Below the pieces are notes generated by a model. That model did not search any database. It was given only the letters and a program-made list of their open reading frames with translations, and was not told the DNA's origin. From positions 1-8,857 of the forward strand of contig JADFYT010000086.1 in NCBI GenBank assembly GCA_015232935.1: a stretch of DNA of 8,857 bases. Reading direction: 5' to 3'. Shown here one piece after another: positions 1 through 5,703 of this stretch (its first letter is position 1; each line of letters begins with the position of its first letter). Origin of the DNA: Desulfamplus sp. (GTDB lineage: Bacteria; Desulfobacterota; Desulfobacteria; Desulfobacterales; Desulfobacteraceae). The translations under genes and the position numbers were made by a program.

Positions 1-115
1 AATAGATTCATGACATGACTGACATCAATACTTTTTATATTCAGATGAATGAAGTTTGATGACCTCGTAAAAAAATCAATACGAAATCATCAAGTTTATC
101 AGAACTAAACGGGCA

Positions 116-135
116 TGATTGACATGTATCAATCA
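116..135. promoter_or_regulatory. Inverted repeat TGATTGA-N6-TCAATCA, possible operator
   Basis: This is a perfect 7-base inverted repeat with a 6-base centre (CATGTA). It overlaps the candidate -35 box TTGACA at 119-124, the place where a repressor site would block RNA polymerase. The bound protein is unknown. Confidence 0.4.
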
Positions 136-149
136 CCCCCAAATATAAA
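119..149 (+). promoter_or_regulatory. Candidate sigma-70-type promoter for flgF
   Basis: TTGACA (119-124) is a perfect -35 box and TATAAA (144-149) a 5/6 match to -10. The 19-base spacing is longer than the preferred 17, so this is weak. Transcription would start near 156, inside the Fur-box-like palindrome, leaving a leader of about 78 bases before flgF. Confidence 0.3.
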
Positions 150-165
150 AATGATAGTCATTTTC
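147..165. promoter_or_regulatory. Fur-box-like palindrome
   Basis: The core AATGATAGTCATT matches the centre of the classical 19-base Fur box at 12 of 13 positions, and the full site at about 15 of 19. The arms AAAATGA and TCATTTT pair perfectly around TAG. It lies just downstream of the candidate -10 box. A chance AT-rich palindrome remains possible. Confidence 0.3.
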
Positions 166-233
166 ACGGTAAATCATCAAGTTTGTCAGATTGATGAAGT
201 CTATAAACCCCGAATCACAAAAGGCAGGACAAG

Positions 234-917
234 ATGATTCTTCAAATGACACGGCCAGTTCAGGGAGGATTGAGGCAGGAGAGAAAACTTGAAGCCACTT
301 CCAACCACCTTGCCAACGCAGATACAGCAGGATTCAAGAAGGATGTAGTCAGTTTTGACAAGGTGTTCAAGGCAAATCTCAATACAGATTTCAGTCAGGG
401 GCAGATTAAACCAACTGACAACAAGCTGGATGTGGCACTTGGCGATCAGGGATTTTTCAAGATCAATACTCCGGAAGGTATAAGATATACCAGAGACGGC
501 AATTTCAGCCTGAATACTGATGGAGTTCTGGTAAACCAGAATGGCTACGCGGTTCAGGGAGCCAATGGAGAGATTGTCTTGAATGGCCAGAACATCGAGA
601 TCAATGAGGCGGGGGAGATAATGGTGGATCGTCTTCCAGTGGATAATCTTGATATTGTAACCTTTGACGACCTGACCAGTTTGAAAAAGCAGGGAGGCGA
701 TCTGTTTTTTTACAAGGGGGACGCTGCTGCCGATGAAAAAGAGCCTGACAGACTCGTTGTAAAGCAGGGGGCACTTGAGGGTTCCAATATTCAGGTGGTC
801 GATGAGATGGTGGGCATGATTGACCACCACAGAATGTACGAGACATACCAGAAAATGATGCAGACCTTTGACGAAGTGGACGGAAAGGCGATCAATGAGG
901 TAGGCAAGCTGCAATAA
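234..917 (+). CDS. flgF: Flagellar basal-body rod protein FlgF
   Basis: FlgF is one of the proximal rod proteins, exported by the flagellar type III system and assembled in the periplasm below the distal rod protein FlgG. The 227-residue product has the N-terminal rod motif at about 15-37 (LEATSNHLANADTAGFKKD). A FlgE/F/G-type middle domain follows (LDVALGDQGFF at 65-75, YTRDGNFSLNTDG at 85-97). The C-terminal rod helix is at about 178-227 (EGSNIQVVDEMVGMIDHHRMYE). It is slightly shorter than E. coli FlgF (251). ATG at 234 is chosen because the protein begins right at the family's N-terminal helix and a weak GGCAGGA site lies just upstream. Its first residues (MILQMTRPVQ) are less typical than the rest. 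It heads the genes seen here; flgG starts 83 bases after its stop. Confidence 0.93.
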   Translation: MILQMTRPVQGGLRQERKLEATSNHLANADTAGFKKDVVSFDKVFKANLNTDFSQGQIKPTDNKLDVALGDQGFFKINTPEGIRYTRDGNFSLNTDGVLVNQNGYAVQGANGEIVLNGQNIEINEAGEIMVDRLPVDNLDIVTFDDLTSLKKQGGDLFFYKGDAAADEKEPDRLVVKQGALEGSNIQVVDEMVGMIDHHRMYETYQKMMQTFDEVDGKAINEVGKLQ

Positions 918-923
918 TCTGGT

Positions 924-956
924 TTTATGTACAATTACAATCTGACTTTATGTACA
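924..956. repeat. Two direct TTTATGTACA repeats in the flgF-flgG spacer
   Basis: TTTATGTACA occurs at 924-933 and again at 947-956, with starts 23 bases apart, each holding the palindrome TGTACA. The 8-base palindrome GTTTAAAC follows at about 966-973. The repeats lie between the flgF stop and the flgG ribosome binding site. They could be a regulatory site or a relic of tandem duplication. Confidence 0.5.
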
Positions 957-1000
957 CTCTTTTACGTTTAAACCTGCTCCGTAACACAAGGAGGTCAAAT

Positions 1001-1783
1001 ATGATAAGAGCATTATGGACAGCGGCAACCGGTATGAATTCCCAGCAGATGCAGACCGATGTTGTAGCTAACAACCTTGCCAACTCAAGCACGGCAGGGT
1101 TCAAGAAATCGCGGGCAAACTTTGAGGATCTGATGTATCAGACCATGCTTGTGGCAGGAGCTACAACTCCTGGCGGCGGCCAGGTTCCAACCGGTATCCA
1201 GGTGGGCATGGGGGCAAAACCTGCCGGTATCCAGAAAATATTTACCCAGGGCGATTATGTTCAGACCGGAAATGATCTGGATATGGTGATTCAGGGAGAT
1301 GGCTTTTTCAGGGTACTTCATGGAGACCAGGAGCTTTATACCAGAGCCGGCAACTTTACTCTGGACAGCGAAGGATTTATAACAACCGCAAGCGGAGACA
1401 GATTGCAGCCTGAAATTGCAATACCTGCCGAGGCTACAATTATCACGCTTCAGGACAACGGAACATTGACAGTGCACGGTGCCAACGAGCAGATTCTTGC
1501 AACCGAGCAGATCAGTATAACAACATTCATAAATCCGGCCGGCCTGTTTGCGGTCGGCAACAATCTGTTCCGGCCAACAGAAGGGTCTGGCCAGGCAATA
1601 GAACAGGTACCAGGAGAAAATGGTTCCGGTACTGTTGCCAATAACTCGCTTGAAATGTCAAACGTAAGCGTGGTTGAAGAGATGGTTGGCATGATTACCG
1701 GACAAAGAGCTTATGAGGCAAACTCGAAATCGGTTCAGACCGCAGACGCCATGCTTGGTATTGCAAATGGTCTGAAACGTTAA
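1001..1783 (+). CDS. flgG: Flagellar distal rod protein FlgG
   Basis: FlgG polymerises into the distal rod, the shaft on which the P- and L-rings are later placed. The 260-residue product equals the E. coli FlgG length. The N-terminal rod motif lies at 19-37 (VVANNLANSSTAGFKKSRA). The middle domain carries QTGNDLDMVIQGDGFF (88-103) and YTRAGNFTLDSEG (113-125). The C-terminal rod helix is at about 214-260 (EMSNVSVVEEMVGMITGQRAYEANSK). The start at 1001 is set by a strong AAGGAGGT site at 988-995 and by the family-typical MIRALWTAATGMN; the same frame is open upstream to 950, but that extension has no family resemblance. The lack of a long insertion separates it from the hook protein FlgE, and the canonical length separates it from FlgF. 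Confidence 0.97.
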   Translation: MIRALWTAATGMNSQQMQTDVVANNLANSSTAGFKKSRANFEDLMYQTMLVAGATTPGGGQVPTGIQVGMGAKPAGIQKIFTQGDYVQTGNDLDMVIQGDGFFRVLHGDQELYTRAGNFTLDSEGFITTASGDRLQPEIAIPAEATIITLQDNGTLTVHGANEQILATEQISITTFINPAGLFAVGNNLFRPTEGSGQAIEQVPGENGSGTVANNSLEMSNVSVVEEMVGMITGQRAYEANSKSVQTADAMLGIANGLKR

Positions 1784-1788
1784 ACCTT

Positions 1789-1843
1789 AATGGCCGTTGA
1801 TTGGCCACCCTGAATCACGAAAACAGGAATGCGTTTTAATGGC
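1789..1843 (+). repeat. Two-hairpin intergenic repeat, copy A (flgG-flgA)
   Basis: Hairpin 1 is TGGCC-N7-GGCCA (1791-1807). Hairpin 2 is a degenerate CACGAAAAC...GTTTTAATGG (about 1816-1842). The layout matches copies B (3073-3130) and C (5627-5681) in order, spacing and orientation. This copy has the weakest second stem. It begins a few bases after the flgG stop. Confidence 0.7.
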
Positions 1844-1852
1844 AAGGAACAC

Positions 1853-1868
1853 AGGCAGATTCGCTGCA
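1853..1868 (+). promoter_or_regulatory. Weak sigma-54-like site upstream of flgA
   Basis: AGGCAGATTCGCTGCA has the required GG-N10-GC spacing (GG 1854-1855, GC 1866-1867) and keeps GGCA and TGCA of the -24/-12 consensus, but departs at the other conserved positions. It would start transcription about 70 bases before flgA. It may well be chance. Confidence 0.22.
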
Positions 1869-1947
1869 ATTAATGTCTGATTGAATTTCCTGAGTAAAAA
1901 TATAATTTCTCCTGATAGTGTTCAGGTTTGTCCGACTGGAGGCAGTT

Positions 1948-2964
1948 ATGAAATTCCAATGGCTTGTGAAATTCCGATGGCTTGTAAAATTTCAATGGCC
2001 TGTTTTAATTATCGCATTACTTCATTTTTTTTCTTTTTCCGCGGCTTCGGGATCAGAACAGATTGTGATTGAAGTGCACGAATCAGTCCATGTAAACAGC
2101 AGAAAGGTCAGGCTTGGAGAGATTTCAGATATTGAAGCACCAGATCTTCTTAAACGTCAGCTTGCGGCTATTGACGCGGGATTTGCACCTGTTCCGGGAA
2201 AGATCAAGATTATTGACGGCAGACGTCTTGAGTCAAAGATAAAATCAAACAGACTGTTTTATGCGAACGGCATATCTTTTGATGATGTGGCATTGATCAT
2301 GCCTGAAAAGATTTATGTCGAGCGTGCAAGCCAGCAGATCTCTGAAGATGATCTCAAAGCTATCTACGAAGAGTATGTACATGAACATTCAGATGGAAAG
2401 GAGTTTGAGATCAGGGATTTTTCCGTAAGAGGTCTTGATATCTATCCTGAAGGGGAGATATCTCTTTCTCCACCTCTGAGTAACAACAGGGGATTAAAGG
2501 GCAGAGTGACTCTTTATGTCAATATTCAGGTTAATCGAAAGGACTATGGCCGTCTCTCCCTGTCTGGATGGATTGATGTTTTTGATTATGTTCTTTGTGC
2601 ATCCCGGTCACTGACAAGGGGAAAAACAGTTGAACCAGGAGATGTGACTGTTCAGAGGATAAGTATCGGCAGTGTTCATGGAGATTATTTCAGTGTGGAG
2701 CAGGATGTAATTGGAAAGGTTCTTACAAGAAACGCTCAATCCGGTAAAGCCATTACGCCAAACATGATTGAAGATCCCGCCCTTATTCAAAAAGGAGATA
2801 CTGTCAAGATAGTCGCTGCCCGGGCCAACTTGAGAATTGTCACATTAGGCATTGTAAAGAGTGATGGAAGAATGGATGATACAGTGCAGGTTCAAAACAT
2901 GACATCAGGCAAGATTATAAATGCCGTGGTCACCGGCAAGAACAGCGTAAAGGTTTTTTATTAA
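1948..2964 (+). CDS. flgA: Flagellar P-ring assembly chaperone FlgA
   Basis: FlgA is a periplasmic chaperone that helps FlgI subunits assemble into the P-ring around the rod. The 338-residue product begins with a Sec-type signal peptide (hydrophobic core at about 18-32, cleavage likely near the SAASGS stretch). A variable middle region follows, and the last 122 residues (217-338) form the conserved SAF-type/FlgA C-terminal domain: SRSLTRGKTVEPGDV, DVIGKVLTRNAQSGKAI, IQKGDTVKI and the closing VQNMTSGKIINAVVTGKNSVKV. It is much longer than E. coli FlgA (219). The start at 1948 is set by a GGAGG site at 1938-1942; an in-frame start at 1918 lacks such a site and would put extra residues before the signal peptide. 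The n-region is a triple KF[QR]W[LP]V repeat. Confidence 0.93.
   Translation: MKFQWLVKFRWLVKFQWPVLIIALLHFFSFSAASGSEQIVIEVHESVHVNSRKVRLGEISDIEAPDLLKRQLAAIDAGFAPVPGKIKIIDGRRLESKIKSNRLFYANGISFDDVALIMPEKIYVERASQQISEDDLKAIYEEYVHEHSDGKEFEIRDFSVRGLDIYPEGEISLSPPLSNNRGLKGRVTLYVNIQVNRKDYGRLSLSGWIDVFDYVLCASRSLTRGKTVEPGDVTVQRISIGSVHGDYFSVEQDVIGKVLTRNAQSGKAITPNMIEDPALIQKGDTVKIVAARANLRIVTLGIVKSDGRMDDTVQVQNMTSGKIINAVVTGKNSVKVFY
1951..2004 (+). repeat. Three tandem 18-base units in the FlgA signal peptide
   Basis: Units 1951-1968, 1969-1986 and 1987-2004 each encode six residues: KFQWLV, KFRWLV, KFQWPV. They differ by a few bases. The array fills the positively charged start of the signal peptide, so a change in copy number would keep the frame while changing charge and length. 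Confidence 0.85.
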
Positions 2965-3023
2965 GGAACCGGTTTTGAATAACTTGCTCGTTTCAGAATC
3001 ACCGACCTTGAAGGAGGTCGTAT

Positions 3024-3065
3024 ATGGATTTTCAAATGAGAATGTTATTTCGGACTCGTTCCTGA
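3024..3065 (+). CDS. Possible 13-residue leader peptide or start relic
   Basis: A perfect AAGGAGGT (3011-3018) stands five bases before ATG at 3024, opening a 13-codon frame (MDFQMRMLFRTRS) that ends at TGA 3063-3065. The initiation signal is as good as that of flgG. The peptide resembles nothing I recognise. It stops eight bases before repeat copy B, so it could be a real leader peptide, or the old initiation region of flgH separated from its gene by the repeat. No evidence of translation beyond the initiation signals. Confidence 0.3.
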   Translation: MDFQMRMLFRTRS

Positions 3066-3072
3066 ACGTTCA

Positions 3073-3130
3073 TATGGCCGTTATATGGCCACCTCTAACC
3101 ATGAAAATCAGAGCCTGTTTTTTAATGGTT
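3073..3130 (+). repeat. Two-hairpin intergenic repeat, copy B (flgA-flgH)
   Basis: Hairpin 1 is TGGCC-GTTATAT-GGCCA (3075-3091). Hairpin 2 runs from AACCATGAAAATCAG (about 3097-3111) to CTGTTTTTTAATGGTT (about 3115-3130), pairing with small mismatches. It lies between the flgA stop and the flgH ribosome binding site, in the direction of transcription, like copies A and C. Confidence 0.75.
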
Positions 3131-3157
3131 AGAAAAATGAAAAAAGGAGGGAAGGGC

Positions 3158-3892
3158 ATGATGACCCGTTCAAAAATCAATATATGGATTCCAAAAGTCA
3201 TGGTTTTGATACTGCTGACAGGCTGTGCCTCCATTGACAAGGAGAAAGACTCTTCTGCTTTGCTGCCGCCCGGCATTTCCGACCAGCCTGTACTTCAGAC
3301 CCAATATGAGCCTTTGCCCCCGTCAGAGGGATCTTTATGGACAGAAAGCAGTGACCCGTTTTTTGAAGATACAAAGGCAAGACAGCCCGGAGACACCCTG
3401 ATCGTAGATATTGTGGAAAATGCGAAATCAAGCATGGATGCCGCAACTGAAGCGGGCAGAACCAGCAAGATGAATATCGGGGTGCCAAATTTGTTCGGCT
3501 ATACAGAACCTTTTGTAGCTCTTCCCAATCCTGTTACCAGAGGCATGGTTGCGGATAAAATGGTGGGAACAACATTTGACAATGCCTTTGCAGGAACAGC
3601 AAAGAGCAACAGAAACGGCCAGATTACGGCATCCATTGCAGCAAGAATTGTAGATGTGCTGCCAAATGGCAATTACACCATATATGGAAAACGTGCCATG
3701 AAACTTAATCAGGAGGTTCAGTATATTGTTGTTTCAGGTGTTGTCAGACCTGAAGATATAGGTGATAATAACCGTGTTCAGTCAACCTACCTTGCAGATT
3801 CCAGGATTGAGTATTTTGGTCAGGGGGTAATTGCGGACAAGCAGAAACAGGGCTGGGGTACACGTCTGTTTGATAATCTTTGGCCTTTCTGA
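3158..3892 (+). CDS. flgH: Flagellar L-ring lipoprotein FlgH
   Basis: FlgH is the outer-membrane lipoprotein that forms the L-ring, the outer bushing of the rod. The 244-residue product (E. coli 232) has a lipoprotein signal peptide ending in LLTGC, so Cys23 would be lipidated; the next residue is Ala, which fits outer-membrane sorting. Family motifs follow: the SLW segment, FFEDTKARQPGDTLIVDIVENA, the FAGTAKSNRNGQITASIAARIVDVLPNGNYTIYGKR block, VVSGVVRPEDIGDNN, and the C-terminal GWGTRLFDNLWPF. The start is ATG 3158 (or the adjacent ATG 3161), placed by GGAGGG at 3146-3151. The same frame is open upstream to about 2975, but that stretch runs through repeat copy B and would bury the signal peptide. 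flgI follows 28 bases after the stop. Confidence 0.95.
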   Translation: MMTRSKINIWIPKVMVLILLTGCASIDKEKDSSALLPPGISDQPVLQTQYEPLPPSEGSLWTESSDPFFEDTKARQPGDTLIVDIVENAKSSMDAATEAGRTSKMNIGVPNLFGYTEPFVALPNPVTRGMVADKMVGTTFDNAFAGTAKSNRNGQITASIAARIVDVLPNGNYTIYGKRAMKLNQEVQYIVVSGVVRPEDIGDNNRVQSTYLADSRIEYFGQGVIADKQKQGWGTRLFDNLWPF

Positions 3893-3920
3893 TTTAAAGT
3901 TCAATTAAGGGAGGGGATTA

Positions 3921-5035
3921 ATGATGCCATACTCTAATTTTTACAAATATATGTTCATTTTTTTCTTTTATGTTCCGTTATCGCAAACAGTGTCGATGCC
4001 GCAAGAATCAAGGATATTGCAGCCATTAAAGGGATCAGGACCAATCAGCTTGCAGGTTATGGCATTATTATAGGACTGGATGGCACTGGCGACAAATCAG
4101 GTTCCGACTTTACCACTCAGGGACTTGCAAACATGATGGAGCGCATGGGCATAAGTGTTGATAAAAATGCCCTTAATGTTAAAAATATCGCTGCTGTCAT
4201 GGTAACCGCCAACATCCCGCCTTTTGCCAGGATAGGAAATAAAATTGATGTTATTGCCTCATCCATCGGCGATGCCAAAAGTCTTTCTGGCGGAACACTG
4301 CTTTTGACTCCTCTAAAAGGTGTGGATGGAAAGGTCTATGCCCTTGCCCAGGGGGCTGTGACGATTGGGGGTGCTGGTGCTGGTGGTGCAGGAGGCTCTC
4401 AGCAGAAAAATCATCTCCAGGTCGCAAGAATTGCCAATGGTGCAACTGTTGAGCGGGAGATTCCGATGCGGTTAGACGGCAAGAAAACACTTACCCTCTC
4501 TTTGCTGAATCCTGATTTTACAACCGCGGCAAGAGTTGCCGAGACCATCAATGTATCTATTGGGGAGGGCGTTGCAGAGGCTGTTGATTCAAGCGCCCTT
4601 CAGCTCAATATTCCCGAGGATATGCAGGGAAACAAGGTGGCTGAATTTATAGCGGACATAGAGGGGCTTGTGGTGATACCTGATACAAAGGCCAAAGTGG
4701 TGGTAAACGAGAAGACCGGCACCGTCATTATCGGGGATAATGTTACTATATCAACGGTAGCTGTTGCTCACGGCAATCTTACTGTTACCATAAAAAAAGA
4801 GATGGATGTATCGCAGCCAGGGCCATTTACGGAAGGTCAAACAGTGGTTAACGAACAGACTGATGTGCAAATGGAAGAAGAAAAGGTCAATGTTATCACT
4901 CTTGAGGGAGGAACAACTATTGGCGAACTGGTCAGAGGTCTCAACTCGATCGGAGCCACTCCAAGAGATCTTATTACTATTCTCCAGAGTATCAAGGCAG
5001 CAGGAGCACTTCAGGCAGATCTTGAAATTATATAA
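3921..5035 (+). CDS. flgI: Flagellar P-ring protein FlgI, frameshifted in the signal peptide
   Basis: FlgI is the periplasmic subunit of the P-ring, which sits in the peptidoglycan layer around the rod. The mature part is intact and typical: RIKDIAAIKGIRTNQLAGYG, then IGLDGTGDKSG, VMVTANIPPFARIGNKIDV, ALAQGAVTIGG and the C-terminal TTIGELVRGLNSIGATPRDL. However, this frame meets TAA at 3935-3937 and has no ATG, GTG or TTG until 4133, well inside the mature protein. The only good start, ATG-ATG at 3921/3924 after AAGGGAGGGG (3907-3916), is in another frame and by itself gives 50 residues ending at TAG 4071-4073. A -1 shift, or one more T, at the T7 run 3958-3964 joins the two, giving a normal signal peptide (MFIFFLLCSVIANSVDA, then ARIKD) and about 371 residues, the usual FlgI length. 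It may be recoded, phase-variable, a null allele or a sequencing error. Confidence 0.9.
3958..3965 (+). other. T7C tract with slippery heptamer at the flgI frameshift
   Basis: Seven T (3958-3964) are followed by C. Read from ATG 3921 the codons are ATT TTT TTC, so 3959-3965 is T-TTT-TTC, a canonical -1 heptamer (X-XXY-YYZ) in the correct phase. Eight T would also put start and mature FlgI in one frame. This is the exact point where the coding signal passes from one frame to the other. Confidence 0.8.
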
Positions 5036-5088
5036 ACGGCACGGAATGGAGGGTGCCGGATGTTCATATAAAACGGGAGGGCAATACA

Positions 5089-5538
5089 ATGGATATCTCT
5101 TTAGCCAGCCAATTTATGACCAATCAACTTGTAAAAGGTCAGACGGGTCAGGAAAAGTATCTTGACAGATCCAAATCAGGAAAAGATCTTTCTGATTTGA
5201 ACCCCCAAAGAAATCCTGACGGCCTCAAATCAGAAAGGAATCCTGATGGCCTGAAAAATGGCTTTACAGATACTAACGGTATCAGTGGGGTGAAAGGGAA
5301 ACAAAAGGATGACAAAGCCCTGAAAGAGGCATGTCAGGGCTTTGAGGCGATATTTCTCAACACCATGCTTAAATCCATGAGATCAACCATTCCTGACGAT
5401 CCTCTTTTAGGAAAGTCCCAGGGTATGGATATCTATACATCAATGCATGATCAGTACCTTGCGGAAAAAATTTCCAGGGGGGAAAATTCTACAGGCATTG
5501 GAGAGTATCTTTACAGGCAGCTGCAAGATGCTCTATAG
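5089..5538 (+). CDS. flgJ: Short FlgJ, rod-binding domain only
   Basis: FlgJ caps the growing rod and helps it through the periplasm. In E. coli (313 residues) it also carries a peptidoglycan hydrolase domain. The 149-residue product here has only the rod-binding part, at about 74-148: DKALKEACQGFEAIFLNTMLKSMR, then GMDIYTSMHDQYLAEKIS and TGIGEYLYRQL. No muramidase or glucosaminidase domain follows, so a separate enzyme must open the wall; this split form is common outside the enteric bacteria. Residues 41-58 hold a tandem NPDGLK duplication in a low-complexity linker. The start is ATG 5089 after GGGAGG (5075-5080); an in-frame GTG at 5053 has a Shine-Dalgarno-like GGAGG too close to use. It starts 53 bases after flgI, with no promoter seen between them. 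Confidence 0.9.
   Translation: MDISLASQFMTNQLVKGQTGQEKYLDRSKSGKDLSDLNPQRNPDGLKSERNPDGLKNGFTDTNGISGVKGKQKDDKALKEACQGFEAIFLNTMLKSMRSTIPDDPLLGKSQGMDIYTSMHDQYLAEKISRGENSTGIGEYLYRQLQDAL
5209..5262 (+). repeat. Two tandem 27-base units in flgJ
   Basis: Units 5209-5235 and 5236-5262 encode RNPDGLKSE and RNPDGLKNG. The first seven codons differ only by synonymous changes (AGA/AGG, GAC/GAT, CTC/CTG), so the duplication is old enough for drift while the peptide was kept. It extends the linker before the rod-binding domain. Confidence 0.85.
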
Positions 5539-5626
5539 ATCAAAATACTTTCCAGATTGACCTGCCTCTTTTTTTTCTTCCTGAACTCCAGTATATAATA
5601 TATAGTTTTCCGGACAGATAAGCATT

Positions 5627-5681
5627 CATGGTCGTCAGATGGCCATCCCGAACCATGAAAACCGGAATTGATTTTCATGGC
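5627..5681 (+). repeat. Two-hairpin intergenic repeat, copy C (flgJ-flgN)
   Basis: Hairpin 1 is TGGTC-GTCAGAT-GGCCA (5629-5645); compared with copies A and B one C became T, which still allows a G-U wobble pair in RNA. Hairpin 2 has a perfect 9-base stem, CCATGAAAA (5653-5661) with TTTTCATGG (5672-5680). It is the best preserved second hairpin of the forward copies. Confidence 0.8.
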
Positions 5682-5703
5682 AAATTGACTGATCTTCTGT
5701 AGC

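Larger units (their letters stand above)
84..190. repeat. Pair of 20-base direct repeats
   Basis: Bases 84-103 and 171-190 both begin AAATCATCAAGTTT and end TCAGA; they differ at one position of 20 (A or G at the fifteenth base). The starts are 87 bases apart. The second copy continues into TTGATGA at 191-197, making an inverted repeat TCATCAA-N10-TTGATGA. The paired spacing suggests binding sites for a regulator or leftovers of a duplication; neither can be decided from sequence. Confidence 0.6.
1..233. other. Non-coding leader upstream of flgF
   Basis: All three + frames hit stops within the first bases, and I see no convincing minus-strand gene, so this looks like a true intergenic leader for the operon. 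It is AT-rich and unusually full of short repeats. The heptamer TCATCAA or its complement TTGATGA occurs four times (56-62, 87-93, 174-180, 191-197). There is a 19/20 direct repeat (84-103 and 171-190), the inverted repeat 116-135, and a Fur-box-like palindrome at 147-165. A TTGACA/TATAAA pair lies among them. I found no GG-N10-GC sigma-54 site and no sigma-28 site here. Confidence 0.7.

Noticed and set aside
201..914. Minus-strand open frame of 237 codons spanning flgF
   Set aside because: It lies fully opposite a clear flgF, has no recognisable domain or ribosome site, and is a codon-bias shadow.
950..1000. Upstream ATG start for FlgG
   Set aside because: The 17 extra residues are not FlgG-like; ATG 1001 has a strong ribosome site and gives the canonical length.
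2975..3157. Upstream TTG start extending FlgH by 61 residues
   Set aside because: The extension runs through repeat copy B, has no family similarity, and would place residues before a clear lipoprotein signal peptide that has its own strong ribosome site.
3895..3921. Sigma-28-like site before flgI (TAAAGTTC)
   Set aside because: The -35 part is good, but the -10 at the right distance matches only 4 of 8 and overlaps the ribosome binding site.
4365..4400. GGTGCTGGTGCTGGTGGTGC repeat in flgI as a second contingency tract
   Set aside because: It codes for a glycine/alanine loop where FlgI is normally variable; the frame is intact across it, though slippage in threes is possible.
5569..5576. 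T8 run as a terminator after flgJ
   Set aside because: No GC-rich inverted repeat precedes it.
5629..5703. 24-codon frame in repeat copy C (MVVRWPSRTM...) as a small gene or flgM
   Set aside because: It is the repeat read as protein, has no ribosome site, and does not resemble FlgM.
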